Shown here: positions 18,121 to 28,322 of the stretch, one piece after another
How positions within the stretch are numbered: the first letter of the stretch is position 1
How the letters are laid out: every line of letters starts with the position of its first letter
Source: an uncultured Alphaproteobacteria bacterium
GTDB taxonomy: Bacteria > Pseudomonadota > Alphaproteobacteria > Micavibrionales > UBA1664
Assembly: GCA_943789475.1 (NCBI GenBank)
Contig: CALSUG010000003.1
Coordinates: 186,001 to 250,000, forward strand
Reading direction: 5' to 3'
DNA length: 64,000 bases
Notes under the pieces: generated by a model
Databases searched by the model: none
What the model saw: the letters and a program-made list of their open reading frames with translations, nothing else
Told to the model about the DNA's origin: nothing
Made by a program: the position numbers and the translations under genes

Positions 18121-19755
18121 ATGACATACACACCTCCATCAACAGACCAAAATTTCATCCTTAATCACGTTATCGGCCTTAGTGCCCTAGAATCCCTGCC
18201 CAATCAAGATGAATTGGATGGCGATTTGGTGGATGCCGTTTTAGAAGAGGCAGGAAAGCTTGCCCGCGATGTTCTTGCCCCTATTAATTGGAGCGGTGAT
18301 CAAGATCACGCAACGCGCAATGATGATGGATCGGTTACAACCGCACGTGGGTGGATTGACGCCTACAATGCTTATCGTGATGGTGGTTGGAACAGCGTCC
18401 CATTTTCACCAGACCACGGCGGTCAAGGCCTTCCATGGACATTGGCCTTTTGTGTACAAGAAATGTGGCAAGGCGCGAATATGAGTTTTGGCCTATGCCC
18501 TCTTCTCAATCAAGGAGCGATCGAAGCTATTGAAGCCCATGGAAGCGCGGAACAAAAAGAATTCTACCTACCCAACATGATCGCAGGCACATGGACAGGC
18601 ACAATGAACCTAACCGAACCACAAGCCGGATCAGATCTTGCACAAATAAAATCAAAGGCTGAACCCGCAGATGACGGAACATATCGTATTTTTGGGCAAA
18701 AAATATTTATTACCTATGGTGAACACGATTTGGCCGACAACATTATCCACCTTGTTTTGGCACGCCTGCCCGATGCACCAGAAGGTGTGAAAGGCATTTC
18801 CCTATTTATCGTGCCGAAGATATTAGAAAATGGCACACGCAACGATGTGACATGCACGGGAATCGAACATAAAATGGGCATTAATGCATCACCAACATGC
18901 ACAATGCAATTTGGCGATAATGATGGCGCCATTGGATATTTGGTTGGCGAGGCACATCAAGGCCTCAAATACATGTTCACAATGATGAACAACGCCCGCC
19001 TGTGCGTTGGATTACAAGGTGTTGCGATTTCTGAACGCGCAACACAACATGCAACAGCATACGCATCCGAACGAGTACAAGGCAATAATCTAACCATTGA
19101 AAACCATCCAGACATCCAACGCACGATCTTAACAATGGATGCATTAACCCAAGCAGGAAGAGCCCTAACATTAGAAGCTGCATATAATCTGGACAGAGCC
19201 AACGCCGGCGATGCTGACGCACAAACATTCGTCAATCTCATGACCCCTATTGTAAAGTCATGGTGCACGGATAACGCGATGGAGGTCACATCATTGGGTG
19301 TCCAAATCCACGGTGGAATGGGATTTATAGAAGAGACAGGCGCCGCGCAATATATGCGTGATGCGCGTATATTACCCATTTATGAGGGAACAAACGGCAT
19401 TCAAGCGCTGGACCTTGTCTTCCGCAAAATTATGATGGATGACAGTGCCGCCATTCAATCATGGATTGCGGAGCATGAAAATTTTGAAGGCATCCAACTG
19501 TTAAAACAATGTTTGGCCATCCTTGGTAAATGCAATCAAAAACAGGCCGCCTATATCGCCACACCTTTCTTGAACTTATTTGGTGTGGTTGCGGGGCACA
19601 TTGCACTTCAAAAACAAATGAATGTTATCGACAATCATGATAATCCTGATTTTATTGCGCAGAAAAAAGAGATTGCCGAATTTTATCAAAAAAATATGCT
19701 TCCACGCGCACTAACATACAGTGGAATTATCATGCAAAATGGCCCTGCTGAATAA
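18121..19755 (+). CDS. Acyl-CoA dehydrogenase
   Basis: 544 aa from the ATG at 18121 (MTYTPPSTDQNF). It carries an N-terminal extra domain, then the FAD/acyl-CoA core: GTMNLTEPQAGSDLAQIKSK, FGQKIFITYGEHDL, QIHGGMGFIEETGAAQYMRD, and the catalytic glutamate in PIYEGTNGIQALDLV. The C-terminal 130 residues fit the acetyl-CoA dehydrogenase C-terminal domain seen in long-chain homologues. It is the same subfamily as the partial gene at the left edge. The aat gene overlaps its 3' end by 17 bp. Confidence 0.93.
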   Translation: MTYTPPSTDQNFILNHVIGLSALESLPNQDELDGDLVDAVLEEAGKLARDVLAPINWSGDQDHATRNDDGSVTTARGWIDAYNAYRDGGWNSVPFSPDHGGQGLPWTLAFCVQEMWQGANMSFGLCPLLNQGAIEAIEAHGSAEQKEFYLPNMIAGTWTGTMNLTEPQAGSDLAQIKSKAEPADDGTYRIFGQKIFITYGEHDLADNIIHLVLARLPDAPEGVKGISLFIVPKILENGTRNDVTCTGIEHKMGINASPTCTMQFGDNDGAIGYLVGEAHQGLKYMFTMMNNARLCVGLQGVAISERATQHATAYASERVQGNNLTIENHPDIQRTILTMDALTQAGRALTLEAAYNLDRANAGDADAQTFVNLMTPIVKSWCTDNAMEVTSLGVQIHGGMGFIEETGAAQYMRDARILPIYEGTNGIQALDLVFRKIMMDDSAAIQSWIAEHENFEGIQLLKQCLAILGKCNQKQAAYIATPFLNLFGVVAGHIALQKQMNVIDNHDNPDFIAQKKEIAEFYQKNMLPRALTYSGIIMQNGPAE

Positions 19756-20329
19756 TATCCTCGACGCATATGCTCAGGGTATATTTCCCATGGCGGATGC
19801 GCGTGATGATTCCGACACATATTGGGTTGAACCGCAAATGCGCGGCATTATCCCACTTGATAATTTTAACACGCCACGATCACTCAAAAAATTCATGGTG
19901 AATTGCGATTACACAATCACAATTAATCGCGCCTTTGACCATGTTATAAAGGCGTGCGCCGAAAATCCACGTGGCGATGACAAGGGAACATGGATCAATA
20001 ACGATATCGAAAATTGGTTCAGCTGTCTTCACCACGCTGGACACGCGCACTCTATCGAGGTTTGGGATAAAAATGACCTTGTCGGAGGCTTATACGGCCT
20101 TGCACAAGGAGGATGTTTTAATGGCGAAAGTATGTTTTCATGCGCCGAAAACGCCAGCAAGATCGCACTTGTCCACCTCGTAAATCACTTAAACAATAAA
20201 GGATTTACTTTGCTCGACACTCAATTTATCAATGATCACCTTAAACAATTTGGATGCATCGAAATATCACAAGATGAGTATTTAGTTCAGTTGAATACTG
20301 CATTAGAACAAAATGTAAAATTTATCTAA
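19739..20329 (+). CDS. aat: Leucyl/phenylalanyl-tRNA-protein transferase
   Basis: 196 aa. It attaches Leu or Phe to N-terminal Arg/Lys of proteins so that ClpS-ClpAP degrades them (N-degron pathway). Diagnostic motifs are YAQGIFPMAD near the N-terminus, VEPQMRGIIPLD, TWINNDIENWF, HSIEVW, and GGLYGLAQGGCFNGESMFS. The ATG at 19739 is used; a GTG at 19721 lies further inside the dehydrogenase gene. Its stop overlaps the convergent phosphatase gene by 4 bp. Confidence 0.93.
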   Translation: MALLNNILDAYAQGIFPMADARDDSDTYWVEPQMRGIIPLDNFNTPRSLKKFMVNCDYTITINRAFDHVIKACAENPRGDDKGTWINNDIENWFSCLHHAGHAHSIEVWDKNDLVGGLYGLAQGGCFNGESMFSCAENASKIALVHLVNHLNNKGFTLLDTQFINDHLKQFGCIEISQDEYLVQLNTALEQNVKFI

Positions 20330-21115
20330 CCCAACAAATGTTTAGGGATCTTAGGTAAAGTGTGAACACTTAATTTTGGTGCTTTTTGTAATAATTTTGC
20401 ACCAATATTAATATTCATTTCTTCACCAGATTCTCCATCAAAAACTTTAAACAGAGACATTTTTCCATCTTCTTGGCGCTCTAAAACCATCACATCACAA
20501 TTATGAGGATTGGGAAAGTGCTCTAACGCACGCATTGACAGATGCATAAACCGCATACCAAAAACGCGCGTTGTAACTCCATGTGACACACAATAAGACA
20601 TCACGCACTCCATTTTTGGCGTCTCGATGTAGTGTCCCCAAGAACAAATCTATGTTTTTATAAATATCCAATGGGGAATCTCCCATTGGTTTTTGCGTCA
20701 TAAATTTTGATTGTTCCAACCCGCGACTATGAAACTCTGCCTCCATTGGCATTTTCTCAACTTGCTCACCTCGATCATGTAAATGTGAAAAAATACCAAA
20801 ATTCTGTTCAACCAAATACGGTGTTTCACGTAAAGAACAATCATTAAAAAACCCTTTAGCTCCATGAACAATACCCGAAGTTGTCTGCTGAGTTCTTAAA
20901 AATGGACTTGTCCATATTCGAGGTTTCCCTTTAGATATTCCAGGATTTTCAGATAAATATTTCTCTAAAAACTCACCCACACGAATGGCCTGTTTCCAAC
21001 CTGTATCATGCAACGGCACTTCAGAATCACCGTATTTTTTATAATTATTCGCATCAAAATTACCCATAGAGTAACCGTGACGCACCAAAATAATTCGTTC
21101 TATTTTATCAAGCAT
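20326..21115 (-). pseudogene. Histidine phosphatase (phosphoglycerate mutase-like), frameshifted
   Basis: Two frames form one histidine-phosphatase-superfamily protein of about 260 aa. The first frame starts at 21115 with MLDKIERIILVRHGYSMGN, whose RHG holds the phospho-accepting His, and reaches DVLLCV near 20590. The second frame resumes with SHGVTTRVFGMRFMHLS, the second conserved His, and ends LPKIPKHLLG. One base appears missing around 20583-20592. Substrate unknown. Either a sequencing indel or a recent frameshift; both halves remain well conserved. Confidence 0.7.
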
Positions 21116-21156
21116 TTTTTATATGTAATATACCAAAACGATAAACACAAGTTTTT

Positions 21157-23019
21157 TCACTGATCAAATAAATCGGCGAGTTCGTTCATCATAACGGGCG
21201 GTAAATCCGCGACATTACGGATGGTAATTGCCCGCTTATAATAACGTGATACATCATGTCCAATACCGATAGCGGATAATTCAACATCACCACGCGTATC
21301 AATGGCACGAATAACATTACGCAAATCATGTTCCAAATACCCCGACCGATTGGCGGATAACGTTGAATCATCCACGGGCGCACCATCTGATATCACCATC
21401 ATGATTTTACGATTGGCGTTATGGTGTTTCAATCGCTTATACGCCCATAATAATGCTTCGCCATCGATGTTTTCTTTCAGAACTCCTTCCTTTAACATTA
21501 ATGCCAAATTATGACGCGTACGGCGCAATGGCGCATCCGCGCCCTTATAAATAATATGGCGTATGTCATTTAATCGCCCAGGCATTGGCGGACGTGAATT
21601 TTGCATCCACTGCTCACGTGATTTTCCGCCCTTCCATGCCGCGGTTGTAAAACCCAAAATCTCGACCTTAACACCCGTACGCTCCAACGTACGCGCAAGT
21701 ATGTCTGCCGTAAGTGCGGCAACGGTAATCGGACGCCCACGCATTGACCCTGAATTATCAATCAACAGGGTAAGTACAGTGTCTTTAAAATTTGCATCCA
21801 CCTCTTGCTTGTACGTTACAGGTAAATTTGGATCGGCGATCAGACGCGCCAAACGTGATGTATTTAATGTTCCTTCTTCCTCGTCAAAACGCCATTGTTT
21901 TTGTTGTTTCGCCATCAATAAGCGTTGCAAACGATTAGCCAATTTTCCAATCAACACCTGCAATGGTTGTAATTGGTCATCCAATTGAACACGTAATTCT
22001 TTTAATTCATCCGCGGTGGCAAGTTTATGTGCATCTACAACCTCGTCAAATTCGCTTGTATATATATTATATTCCGTTTCTCGATCATCAAATGGGTCTG
22101 TGGGTACCTCATACTTGCTGTTTTGCGCGGATGCTCCATCACCATCTTGTCCGCCAACATCATCCCCACCATCATCGCCAAGCGCGGTCATGCCATCTTG
22201 TTCATCATTACCCGCGGCAACATCGGCTTGTGTATTATCCGCCTGTTGTGTTTGATCTTGATTATCGCCATCATTATCACCGTTGGATCCATCATCGCTT
22301 GATGCACCTGTCCCGACATCGCTATCCCCCGCAATATCACCATCGGTTTCATCATCAGGTAACGGCATATCCATATTCATAAATTGACGAACAAATTTTT
22401 CCGATTCTTTCGCAAATACATGCGGATCACCCAACGTACATCTTAATTTTTCAAATGCGCTTTCACCAAATTTGTTTTGAACCTGCATACGCACCTGATC
22501 CGCAACGCGTACAGATACATTATCGAGCGAACATTGAGATAAAGATTCAAACGCAAGTGCATACACACTGTCTTCTAACGGTATTTCAGATTGCTCCTTA
22601 TCATATCCACGCTTGATACAATTTTTTTCCAATGTCGCGCATAGATTATTTTTAACACCATCCATATGGTACGCGCCCAATGCCTCGCACCTTGCCTGTT
22701 CCAACACATCAAACAGACCTCTTGCCTCGGGATTATTCAATGATGATTGTACCGTTTTATCATGATATTTACGGTACAACGCGACACTGTCCGACGCACC
22801 ACGTACATGAGGCTGGGTATCAATGGGGTCTTCATTTTGAGGAGCAGGGACACGCGCCGTCATTTTTTTGTTTTTTTGGATAAGGCGGTTGTTTCCCGAT
22901 GCCAACGCCGATGGTGTAGCACCAAATGTGACATCACCATGCGCATCACCCGACACGGCGCGATATGCACTCCGCGTTAAATCTTCGGATGATTGTGTTT
23001 TCGGGCTTTTGTCAGTCAT
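21157..23019 (-). CDS. cobT: CobT-type cobaltochelatase subunit / VWA domain protein
   Basis: 620 aa, the usual size of CobT. With CobS and CobN it inserts cobalt into the corrin ring; in species without CobN the CobS/CobT pair may act as a MoxR-VWA type chaperone. A central Asp/Gly/Asn-rich acidic stretch (about residues 210-300) precedes a C-terminal von Willebrand A domain with the metal site [10 protein letters not shown]. It ends [17 protein letters not shown], typical of CobT. cobS lies upstream with a 243-bp gap that holds a palindromic element. Confidence 0.92.
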   Translation of the reverse strand: MTDKSPKTQSSEDLTRSAYRAVSGDAHGDVTFGATPSALASGNNRLIQKNKKMTARVPAPQNEDPIDTQPHVRGASDSVALYRKYHDKTVQSSLNNPEARGLFDVLEQARCEALGAYHMDGVKNNLCATLEKNCIKRGYDKEQSEIPLEDSVYALAFESLSQCSLDNVSVRVADQVRMQVQNKFGESAFEKLRCTLGDPHVFAKESEKFVRQFMNMDMPLPDDETDGDIAGDSDVGTGASSDDGSNGDNDGDNQDQTQQADNTQADVAAGNDEQDGMTALGDDGGDDVGGQDGDGASAQNSKYEVPTDPFDDRETEYNIYTSEFDEVVDAHKLATADELKELRVQLDDQLQPLQVLIGKLANRLQRLLMAKQQKQWRFDEEEGTLNTSRLARLIADPNLPVTYKQEVDANFKDTVLTLLIDNSGSMRGRPITVAALTADILARTLERTGVKVEILGFTTAAWKGGKSREQWMQNSRPPMPGRLNDIRHIIYKGADAPLRRTRHNLALMLKEGVLKENIDGEALLWAYKRLKHHNANRKIMMVISDGAPVDDSTLSANRSGYLEHDLRNVIRAIDTRGDVELSAIGIGHDVSRYYKRAITIRNVADLPPVMMNELADLFDQ

Positions 23020-23180
23020 AAATATTTGTTTTTAAATATAAAAAAGGCGTTTTTCAGTTCGTTTGATACTTTTGCCTTTTGTCCACCTTTTGACCTTTCT
23101 TGTATTTATTCGTCTTATAAAATTATAAGCCAAAAACGTCGATCCATGTGACTTTTTTTCCGCAATCATTTCAATTTATT

Positions 23181-23247
23181 TTTTCGGTTAGGCATGATGA
23201 GTAACGCGTATAAATATACGCGAGCGAAGAATAACAACGCCCGAAAA
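23181..23247 (+). repeat. Palindromic intergenic element, copy B (between cobS and cobT)
   Basis: An outer stem pairs 23181-23187 (TTTTCGG) with 23241-23247 (CCGAAAA). An inner near-perfect palindrome pairs 23205-23212 (CGCGTATA) with 23215-23222 (TATACGCG). Unpaired blocks AGGCAT.(A)TGAGTAAC and GAGCGA..AATAAC match copy A at 3664-3735. Relative to the minus-strand cobS-cobT genes it is in the opposite sense to copy A, which argues for a strand-indifferent repeat rather than a riboswitch. Confidence 0.6.
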
Positions 23248-23262
23248 GATAAAGTGGAATGA

Positions 23263-24216
23263 TTAAATATCCACGCCAAACACGCGTTGATAATATTCCA
23301 CCAATGTTGAACGTTCCAATTCTTCACATTTATTAAGGAATGTCAGGCGGAATGCCGTCTCACGATTTTTGAAAATCAATTCATTTTCAACCCAACTGAT
23401 GATTGTTCGTGGACTCATTAATGTTGAGATATCACCCGCCATGAAGCCTGTACGTGTCATATCGGCAAGGCGTACCATCTTGTCAATTTCACCTTTATCA
23501 TAATCAGGAAAACGTGATGTCACGATGGCTGCCTCTTGATCGTGGGGTAAATAATTCAACGTATGAACGATGTTCCAACGGTCCATTTGTCCTGCATTAA
23601 TTTGTTGTGTTCCGTGGTACAAACCTGATGTATCACCAAGGCCAATTGTATTCGTCGTGGAAAACAAGCGGAATGATTGATGCGCGCGTATGACCTTATT
23701 TTGTTCCAACATGGTCATGCGCCCTTCGGCCTCTAACAACCGTTGAATAACAAACATAACATCGGGGCGACCCGCATCATATTCATCAAAAACCAGAGCG
23801 ACTGGATTTTGCATTGCCCATGGAAGGAGACCTTCTTTATATTCAGTAACCTGACGCCCTTCTTTCAAGACAATGGCATCCTTACCCAGCAAATCAACAC
23901 GGGAAATATGGCTGTCCAAATTGATGCGTACACATGGCCAATTCAGGCGCGCCGCGATTTGTTCAATATGCGATGATTTACCCGTTCCGTGATATCCCTG
24001 CACCATCACACGACGGTTAAATGTAAAACCCGATAAAATTGCCAATGTTGTATCATAATCAAACACATATGATTCATCGATTGGTGGTACAAATTCCGTC
24101 GCAAGACCAAAACGTTTCACCTCGAAAGGAACATCAAACCCGAATAGCGATTTACAATCCGCTATTGCCTCTGGTTCTGTGATGCTTAAACGTTCGTCAT
24201 GGTCTAAAATCGTCAT
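23263..24216 (-). CDS. cobS: CobS-type AAA+ ATPase (cobaltochelatase subunit)
   Basis: 317 aa. An AAA+ ATPase of the MoxR/CobS group that works with CobT. Walker A is VQGYHGTGKSSHIEQ (about residues 72-86), followed by INLDSHISRVDLLGKDAI, Walker B LVFDEYDAGRPD, and sensor FSTTNTIGLGDTSGLYHGT. The C-terminal SPRTIISWVEN helix region is typical of CobS. It follows yidC closely (3 bp) and precedes cobT. Confidence 0.93.
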   Translation of the reverse strand: MTILDHDERLSITEPEAIADCKSLFGFDVPFEVKRFGLATEFVPPIDESYVFDYDTTLAILSGFTFNRRVMVQGYHGTGKSSHIEQIAARLNWPCVRINLDSHISRVDLLGKDAIVLKEGRQVTEYKEGLLPWAMQNPVALVFDEYDAGRPDVMFVIQRLLEAEGRMTMLEQNKVIRAHQSFRLFSTTNTIGLGDTSGLYHGTQQINAGQMDRWNIVHTLNYLPHDQEAAIVTSRFPDYDKGEIDKMVRLADMTRTGFMAGDISTLMSPRTIISWVENELIFKNRETAFRLTFLNKCEELERSTLVEYYQRVFGVDI

Positions 24217-24219
24217 ATT

Positions 24220-26097
24220 TTACTTCTTTTTCTTACGCTTTTTCGGTTTAACCACTTTTTTCGTGTCTGGTTCGATATCATCATGGTCGATGGCTTCGGC
24301 GTGCTCGGCCTCTTCCTTTTCATGCTCTATCATATCTTCCAATTTTTGCTCTGCATGTGTACGGGTAAAAATATTCACCTTTACGCCTTCTTGGCGAAGC
24401 AAAACATATTGTTGCAAACAAGACAGAGTATTACTCCATGACCAATAAATAACAAGGCCTGCAGGGAAACTGGATAAAATAAATGTAATCCAGATCGGCA
24501 TAATACCAAAGATAATGCGTTGTGTTGGGTCTTGTGGTGGAGGGCTCAAGCGTTGTTGTATTGCCATTGTCGCACCCATGATAATCGGCCATATACCGAT
24601 GTGCAGAAATGATGGAGCATCCCATGGAAGCGCGCCAAACAATTCAAATATATTGGTTGGATCCATTGCGGACATGTCGTTGATCCAACCCCAGAATGGT
24701 TCATGACGCATGCCAATATTCACGTAGAACACCTTATATAAAGCAAAGAAAATCGGAATTTGAATCAAAATCGGGAAACATCCCGCCATTGGGTTCACGT
24801 TTTCCTTTTTATACAGTTCAAAGATTGATGCCTGCAATTTCACACGGTCATCACCATATTTTTCGCGTAATTCAACCATTTGCGGTGTGACTTTACGCAT
24901 TCTGGCGAATGATCGGTATGATTTTTGTGCCAACGGGAACACACATAATTTAATCAAAACTGTAAACACCAATAATGACACGGCGAAACTGCCGAATAAA
25001 TCATTCAAGAATGTCAAAACCTCGTAAAATGGACGTGTCAGGAAATATAAAATTCCAAAATCAACGGCCAAATCAAAATGAGGAATGCCGTATTGGTCAG
25101 AATAATCTTCCAACATTGATACAATTTTTGGCCCTGCGAAAAATTCAATTGGCACAATAATTTGTTCACCCGGTTGCAACGTCACCGCCGCGCCCATCAT
25201 ATCCGTTTGATAATGTGTTTTATCGTCCGATATTTTATCACCAACAAAACGATACTTAACCTCTTCATTGTAATCTTTACCCGTGGATAGAGCGGTTAAC
25301 CAATATTTATCTGTAATACCAATCCACCCTTCGTTTGCACGAGCAGTCGTTGTTTCCTCGTCATCAAGGTCACTATAATCAATTTCATGCAGTTCATCGC
25401 CGATATAACCAACTGGCCCTTCATGCAAAACAAACGCACCTGTCAAATCATTGGGCATACCATCACGACCAATTAGTGCAAATGGATATAATGTCACGGC
25501 CTTGTTTGTTGTATTGCGAACTGATTGTTTAACAGTGAACATATATTTATCGTCAACCGAAATTTCATTCGTAAAGTTCAATCCACGACCGGTTGACCAT
25601 GATAATTTCACATCCTTATCATTAGACAATGTGCGTGAACTCACATTCCAACGCGTATCTTTATTTGGTGTTTTAATTGTTGGGTCGTTAGACAACCAAC
25701 CAAATTCACCATAATATGCATGATCAACACCTTTAGGATTTAACAACATCACTGCCTCATCACTATCTGGTTCTGTCATATATGCTTTTAATGACAAATC
25801 ATCAATACGTGCGCCGATTGGATTGAGGCTACCGCTCAATGTATCCGTATCAATTGTCACACGACGGCCATTTGATATTGCCTGATCGCGTGTTAACAGT
25901 GTTATTTGTTCAGCTTGTGCAATTGGAGCATTCAATTTTGCTTGCTCTTGCGCCGCCTTAATTTTTTCTAAATTAGGTTGATTAATAAAAATGTCGTAGA
26001 TCAGAAACAATCCTACACAAGCCATAAAGAACACAATCATGTTGCGTTTATCGTCAGGATGCATCGATTTATCGTTAGGATTCATGTTGTTACTCAT
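24220..26097 (-). CDS. yidC: Membrane protein insertase YidC
   Basis: 625 aa. It inserts and folds inner-membrane proteins with or without SecYEG. One N-terminal membrane anchor (about residues 19-36), a large periplasmic domain, then the Oxa1 core with about five membrane helices from residue 350 are visible. Core signatures include ARMRKVTPQMVELREKYGDD, NPMAGCFPILIQIPIFFALY, PTQRIIFGIMPIWITFILSSF and GLVIYWSWSNTLSCLQQ. The C-terminus is very basic (KPKKRKKKK), as often in species that use it for ribosome contact. yidD is immediately upstream. Confidence 0.97.
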   Translation of the reverse strand: MSNNMNPNDKSMHPDDKRNMIVFFMACVGLFLIYDIFINQPNLEKIKAAQEQAKLNAPIAQAEQITLLTRDQAISNGRRVTIDTDTLSGSLNPIGARIDDLSLKAYMTEPDSDEAVMLLNPKGVDHAYYGEFGWLSNDPTIKTPNKDTRWNVSSRTLSNDKDVKLSWSTGRGLNFTNEISVDDKYMFTVKQSVRNTTNKAVTLYPFALIGRDGMPNDLTGAFVLHEGPVGYIGDELHEIDYSDLDDEETTTARANEGWIGITDKYWLTALSTGKDYNEEVKYRFVGDKISDDKTHYQTDMMGAAVTLQPGEQIIVPIEFFAGPKIVSMLEDYSDQYGIPHFDLAVDFGILYFLTRPFYEVLTFLNDLFGSFAVSLLVFTVLIKLCVFPLAQKSYRSFARMRKVTPQMVELREKYGDDRVKLQASIFELYKKENVNPMAGCFPILIQIPIFFALYKVFYVNIGMRHEPFWGWINDMSAMDPTNIFELFGALPWDAPSFLHIGIWPIIMGATMAIQQRLSPPPQDPTQRIIFGIMPIWITFILSSFPAGLVIYWSWSNTLSCLQQYVLLRQEGVKVNIFTRTHAEQKLEDMIEHEKEEAEHAEAIDHDDIEPDTKKVVKPKKRKKKK

Positions 26098-26100
26098 AAT

Positions 26101-26343
26101 TTATGTTTCTTCTTTTTCTGGCACAGGATCATACCCACGCGTTTTATCAAAGTGAGTTTTAGCAAATGGATGGCATTTACAAAACCTTTTTGTGCCAAGT
26201 GCTAACCCTTTTTTACATCCATGCACCTCAATCGCTTGTACCATATAGGCAGAACAGGTTGGAACATAACGACAATTGCGCCCCAATAACGGTGATATAA
26301 GCCATTGGTACAGCTTAACTGGTATAATAAAAATATATTTCAT
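26101..26343 (-). CDS. yidD: YidD, membrane protein insertion efficiency factor
   Basis: 80 aa from the ATG at 26343 ([14 protein letters not shown]); the frame is open further upstream, but that extension overlaps the divergent gene and lacks family similarity. Family signatures are [32 protein letters not shown] and [11 protein letters not shown]. It assists YidC-dependent insertion. Only 3 bp separate it from yidC. The usual upstream rnpA and rpmH are absent, so a promoter must lie in the short gap before the divergent gene at 26435. Confidence 0.93.
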   Translation of the reverse strand: MKYIFIIPVKLYQWLISPLLGRNCRYVPTCSAYMVQAIEVHGCKKGLALGTKRFCKCHPFAKTHFDKTRGYDPVPEKEET

Positions 26344-26434
26344 ATTACAGGTACGATTATTCTTGCACTGGTAAAGTTTCGTTAATATAAAGACATTATT
26401 ATAAGAATAATAAAAAACAAGATAGAGAATTCTT

Positions 26435-27292
26435 ATGCCTATATCGAAACACGATAAACAAGCACTAGCCGATTTATTCATCAACATGGGTGTTCCACTG
26501 GTTGTTGCCATGCAGACAGTTGAGAGTTGGTCTGGTGGAGAGGTCGAAGCACTTCCCCAACGCGCAGAAAAACTATCCAGACTTCTTAATATTTCTGTTG
26601 AATTCGCAACAAAAATTACAAAAAAGTTAGAGATTCGCGATGCCTATACATTAGAAAACGTACGTGGAAAAATTATCCGCATCGTAACCCCCATCATGGC
26701 CGAAAGTTATGTTTCTGGTGGTGAAGTTCCTAGTGAAGAATCCTTGAGTGATCTAACCGATTTATTCGACGTTTTAATCTCTTTTGCAGAATCAGTATCA
26801 CCAACGGACGAAAAAGGGTCAAAGCCAACAAAAATGGCTACAATGATTGAAGCCTGTGAACCTATACTATCAATCATTATGGATGATGATAAAGGATTAG
26901 GAACAGAAAAAGCCTTTAAAGAAAGTGTCGCGGGATTAAAAGCGCGTGCGGAGCAGTTGGCACCCAAATTGGGTTTAGATCACGCAATAGAAAGCGGATT
27001 ATTCAAATCACTCGTGTCTATTTATGTGACTTGTTATAAGGCTGGCGAAAATATTGATGCCATTTGGCAATCATGCGATGAACGTTTTGCTATTATTCAA
27101 GGATTAACTGCTTTTGTCGCTGAAAAAGCCAATATAAAAACGGATACACCGCCCGTAGCTAGTGAAAAATCAACACCACCGACCCAAGAAGAAAAGAAAA
27201 TTGAAAAACCTGAAGCACAAACAGATGAAAAAAGCGACGATGACGATGATGGTGATTTTAACCCTATGTCATTTTTCTCGGCAGGTGGGTAA
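26435..27292 (+). CDS. Unknown protein heading the dotDCB operon
   Basis: 285 aa, soluble, no signal peptide. The first 230 residues look alpha-helical ([19 protein letters not shown] at the N-terminus). The last 60 are a low-complexity Pro/Glu/Lys/Asp tail with a DDDDDGDF run, ending [11 protein letters not shown] recognise no domain. It is 10 bp before a lytic transglycosylase gene and in line with dotD, dotC and dotB, so an accessory or substrate-chaperone role in a type IVB system is a reasonable guess from position only. Confidence 0.65.
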   Translation: MPISKHDKQALADLFINMGVPLVVAMQTVESWSGGEVEALPQRAEKLSRLLNISVEFATKITKKLEIRDAYTLENVRGKIIRIVTPIMAESYVSGGEVPSEESLSDLTDLFDVLISFAESVSPTDEKGSKPTKMATMIEACEPILSIIMDDDKGLGTEKAFKESVAGLKARAEQLAPKLGLDHAIESGLFKSLVSIYVTCYKAGENIDAIWQSCDERFAIIQGLTAFVAEKANIKTDTPPVASEKSTPPTQEEKKIEKPEAQTDEKSDDDDDGDFNPMSFFSAGG

Positions 27293-27301
27293 GGCAACAT
27301 T

Positions 27302-27760
27302 ATGATCAATCACATTTTTGCAACTTGTTTGATGATGGCGGCACAAAATTACGCTATTCCTCCATCTGTTCTTGTTGGTATTTTACATGTTGAAGGCGGA
27401 AAAGTTGGACAACAGGTACGCAATACAAACGGTTCATATGATCTAGGCCCTATGCAAATCAATACATTATGGACAAAAGTTCTCGCGAAAGAATGGAATG
27501 TCCCACGAGCAAAGGCACACCGCCTTATTCGTGATGACGCATGCACAAACGTAAATGTTGCTGCGTGGATTTTCCGTCGCAATTGGAATGAGGCAAAGTC
27601 ATTGTCCAAGGCCATCGCGTGGTATAACTCTCGTACCCCGCATATAGGATACAAATATAGAAAAAAAGTTGTAAAAGCTATGAAGCGTCATAACCTTGTT
27701 CCACGTTCTAAAACATCGACACCTACACAAAATTACGCTTTTATTGAAAAGGTTGAATAA
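27302..27760 (+). CDS. Small lytic transglycosylase of the Dot/Icm cluster
   Basis: 152 aa with an SLT/lysozyme-like fold. The catalytic Glu is likely E31 in GILHVEGGKVGQQ, followed by the conserved GSYDLGPMQINTLW and AIAWYNSRTPHIGYKY. VirB1-type enzymes with this motif set open the peptidoglycan for secretion machines. A hydrophobic N-terminus (MINHIFATCLMMAA) could be a weak signal peptide. It lies between the unknown 285-aa gene and dotD on the same strand, which supports a role in type IVB apparatus assembly. Confidence 0.8.
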   Translation: MINHIFATCLMMAAQNYAIPPSVLVGILHVEGGKVGQQVRNTNGSYDLGPMQINTLWTKVLAKEWNVPRAKAHRLIRDDACTNVNVAAWIFRRNWNEAKSLSKAIAWYNSRTPHIGYKYRKKVVKAMKRHNLVPRSKTSTPTQNYAFIEKVE

Positions 27761-27822
27761 AAACCCTTCCCTAATCTTTGCATATGCTAGATAATCTGAT
27801 AATTAATACATAAAGAACAGAC

Positions 27823-28320
27823 ATGATGATAAAAAATATTTTTACATTCTCAACTCTCCTTTTGGCTTTATCCGCATGTACATACATGCCAAAACAACGC
27901 CAAACGCAACTCGTTGCAGAACCAAATTCAGTAGATTTAATGCTTGCGGATGCTGCAGATCGTGCAACACGTGCATTAGAAACCTTGGCGGCAATGGAAC
28001 AAACAAAAATGCCCATAAAGCCAATCGCATCTGTTCCAAATGCGCCCCAAGAATTACAACGTGCCGTTACATTCGATTGGACAGGTCCTATAGAACCTTT
28101 GGTTCAAGAACTAGCCAGAAAAGCGGGATACAGCTACGGTGTCATTGGTTCAAAACCTGCAACACCGATTACAGTTACAATGAATGCGATGAATAAACCT
28201 TTAATCAACGTTTTACGTGATTTGGGTATGCAAATGGGTGCACGTGGTGATTTAAACGTAAACGCAGAAGCCCGCGCAATTGAGGTGCAATACGCGTCAT
28301 TTTCTAACGGAGCCATGTAG
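27823..28320 (+). CDS. dotD: DotD-like outer-membrane lipoprotein of the type IVB system
   Basis: 165 aa. A lipoprotein signal peptide ends in the lipobox LSAC with the lipidated Cys at residue 19. The C-terminal domain (ELQRAVTFDWTGPIEPLVQELARKAG, then TPITVTMNAMNKPLINVLRD) fits DotD, whose periplasmic domain resembles secretin N-domains. DotD, DotC and DotH form the outer-membrane core. It is directly followed (2 bp) by dotC. Length is near that of Legionella DotD (about 163 aa). Confidence 0.85.
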   Translation: MMIKNIFTFSTLLLALSACTYMPKQRQTQLVAEPNSVDLMLADAADRATRALETLAAMEQTKMPIKPIASVPNAPQELQRAVTFDWTGPIEPLVQELARKAGYSYGVIGSKPATPITVTMNAMNKPLINVLRDLGMQMGARGDLNVNAEARAIEVQYASFSNGAM

Positions 28321-28322
28321 AA

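Noticed and set aside
21963..22382. His-rich open frame on the plus strand
   Set aside because: It is the reverse reading of the Asp/Gly/Asn-rich acidic stretch of cobT; the His and Pro come from complement codons, not from a gene.
21157..24216. Cobalamin biosynthesis locus
   Set aside because: cobS and cobT are present, but no cobN or other cob genes are in the window, so the pair alone does not show B12 synthesis.
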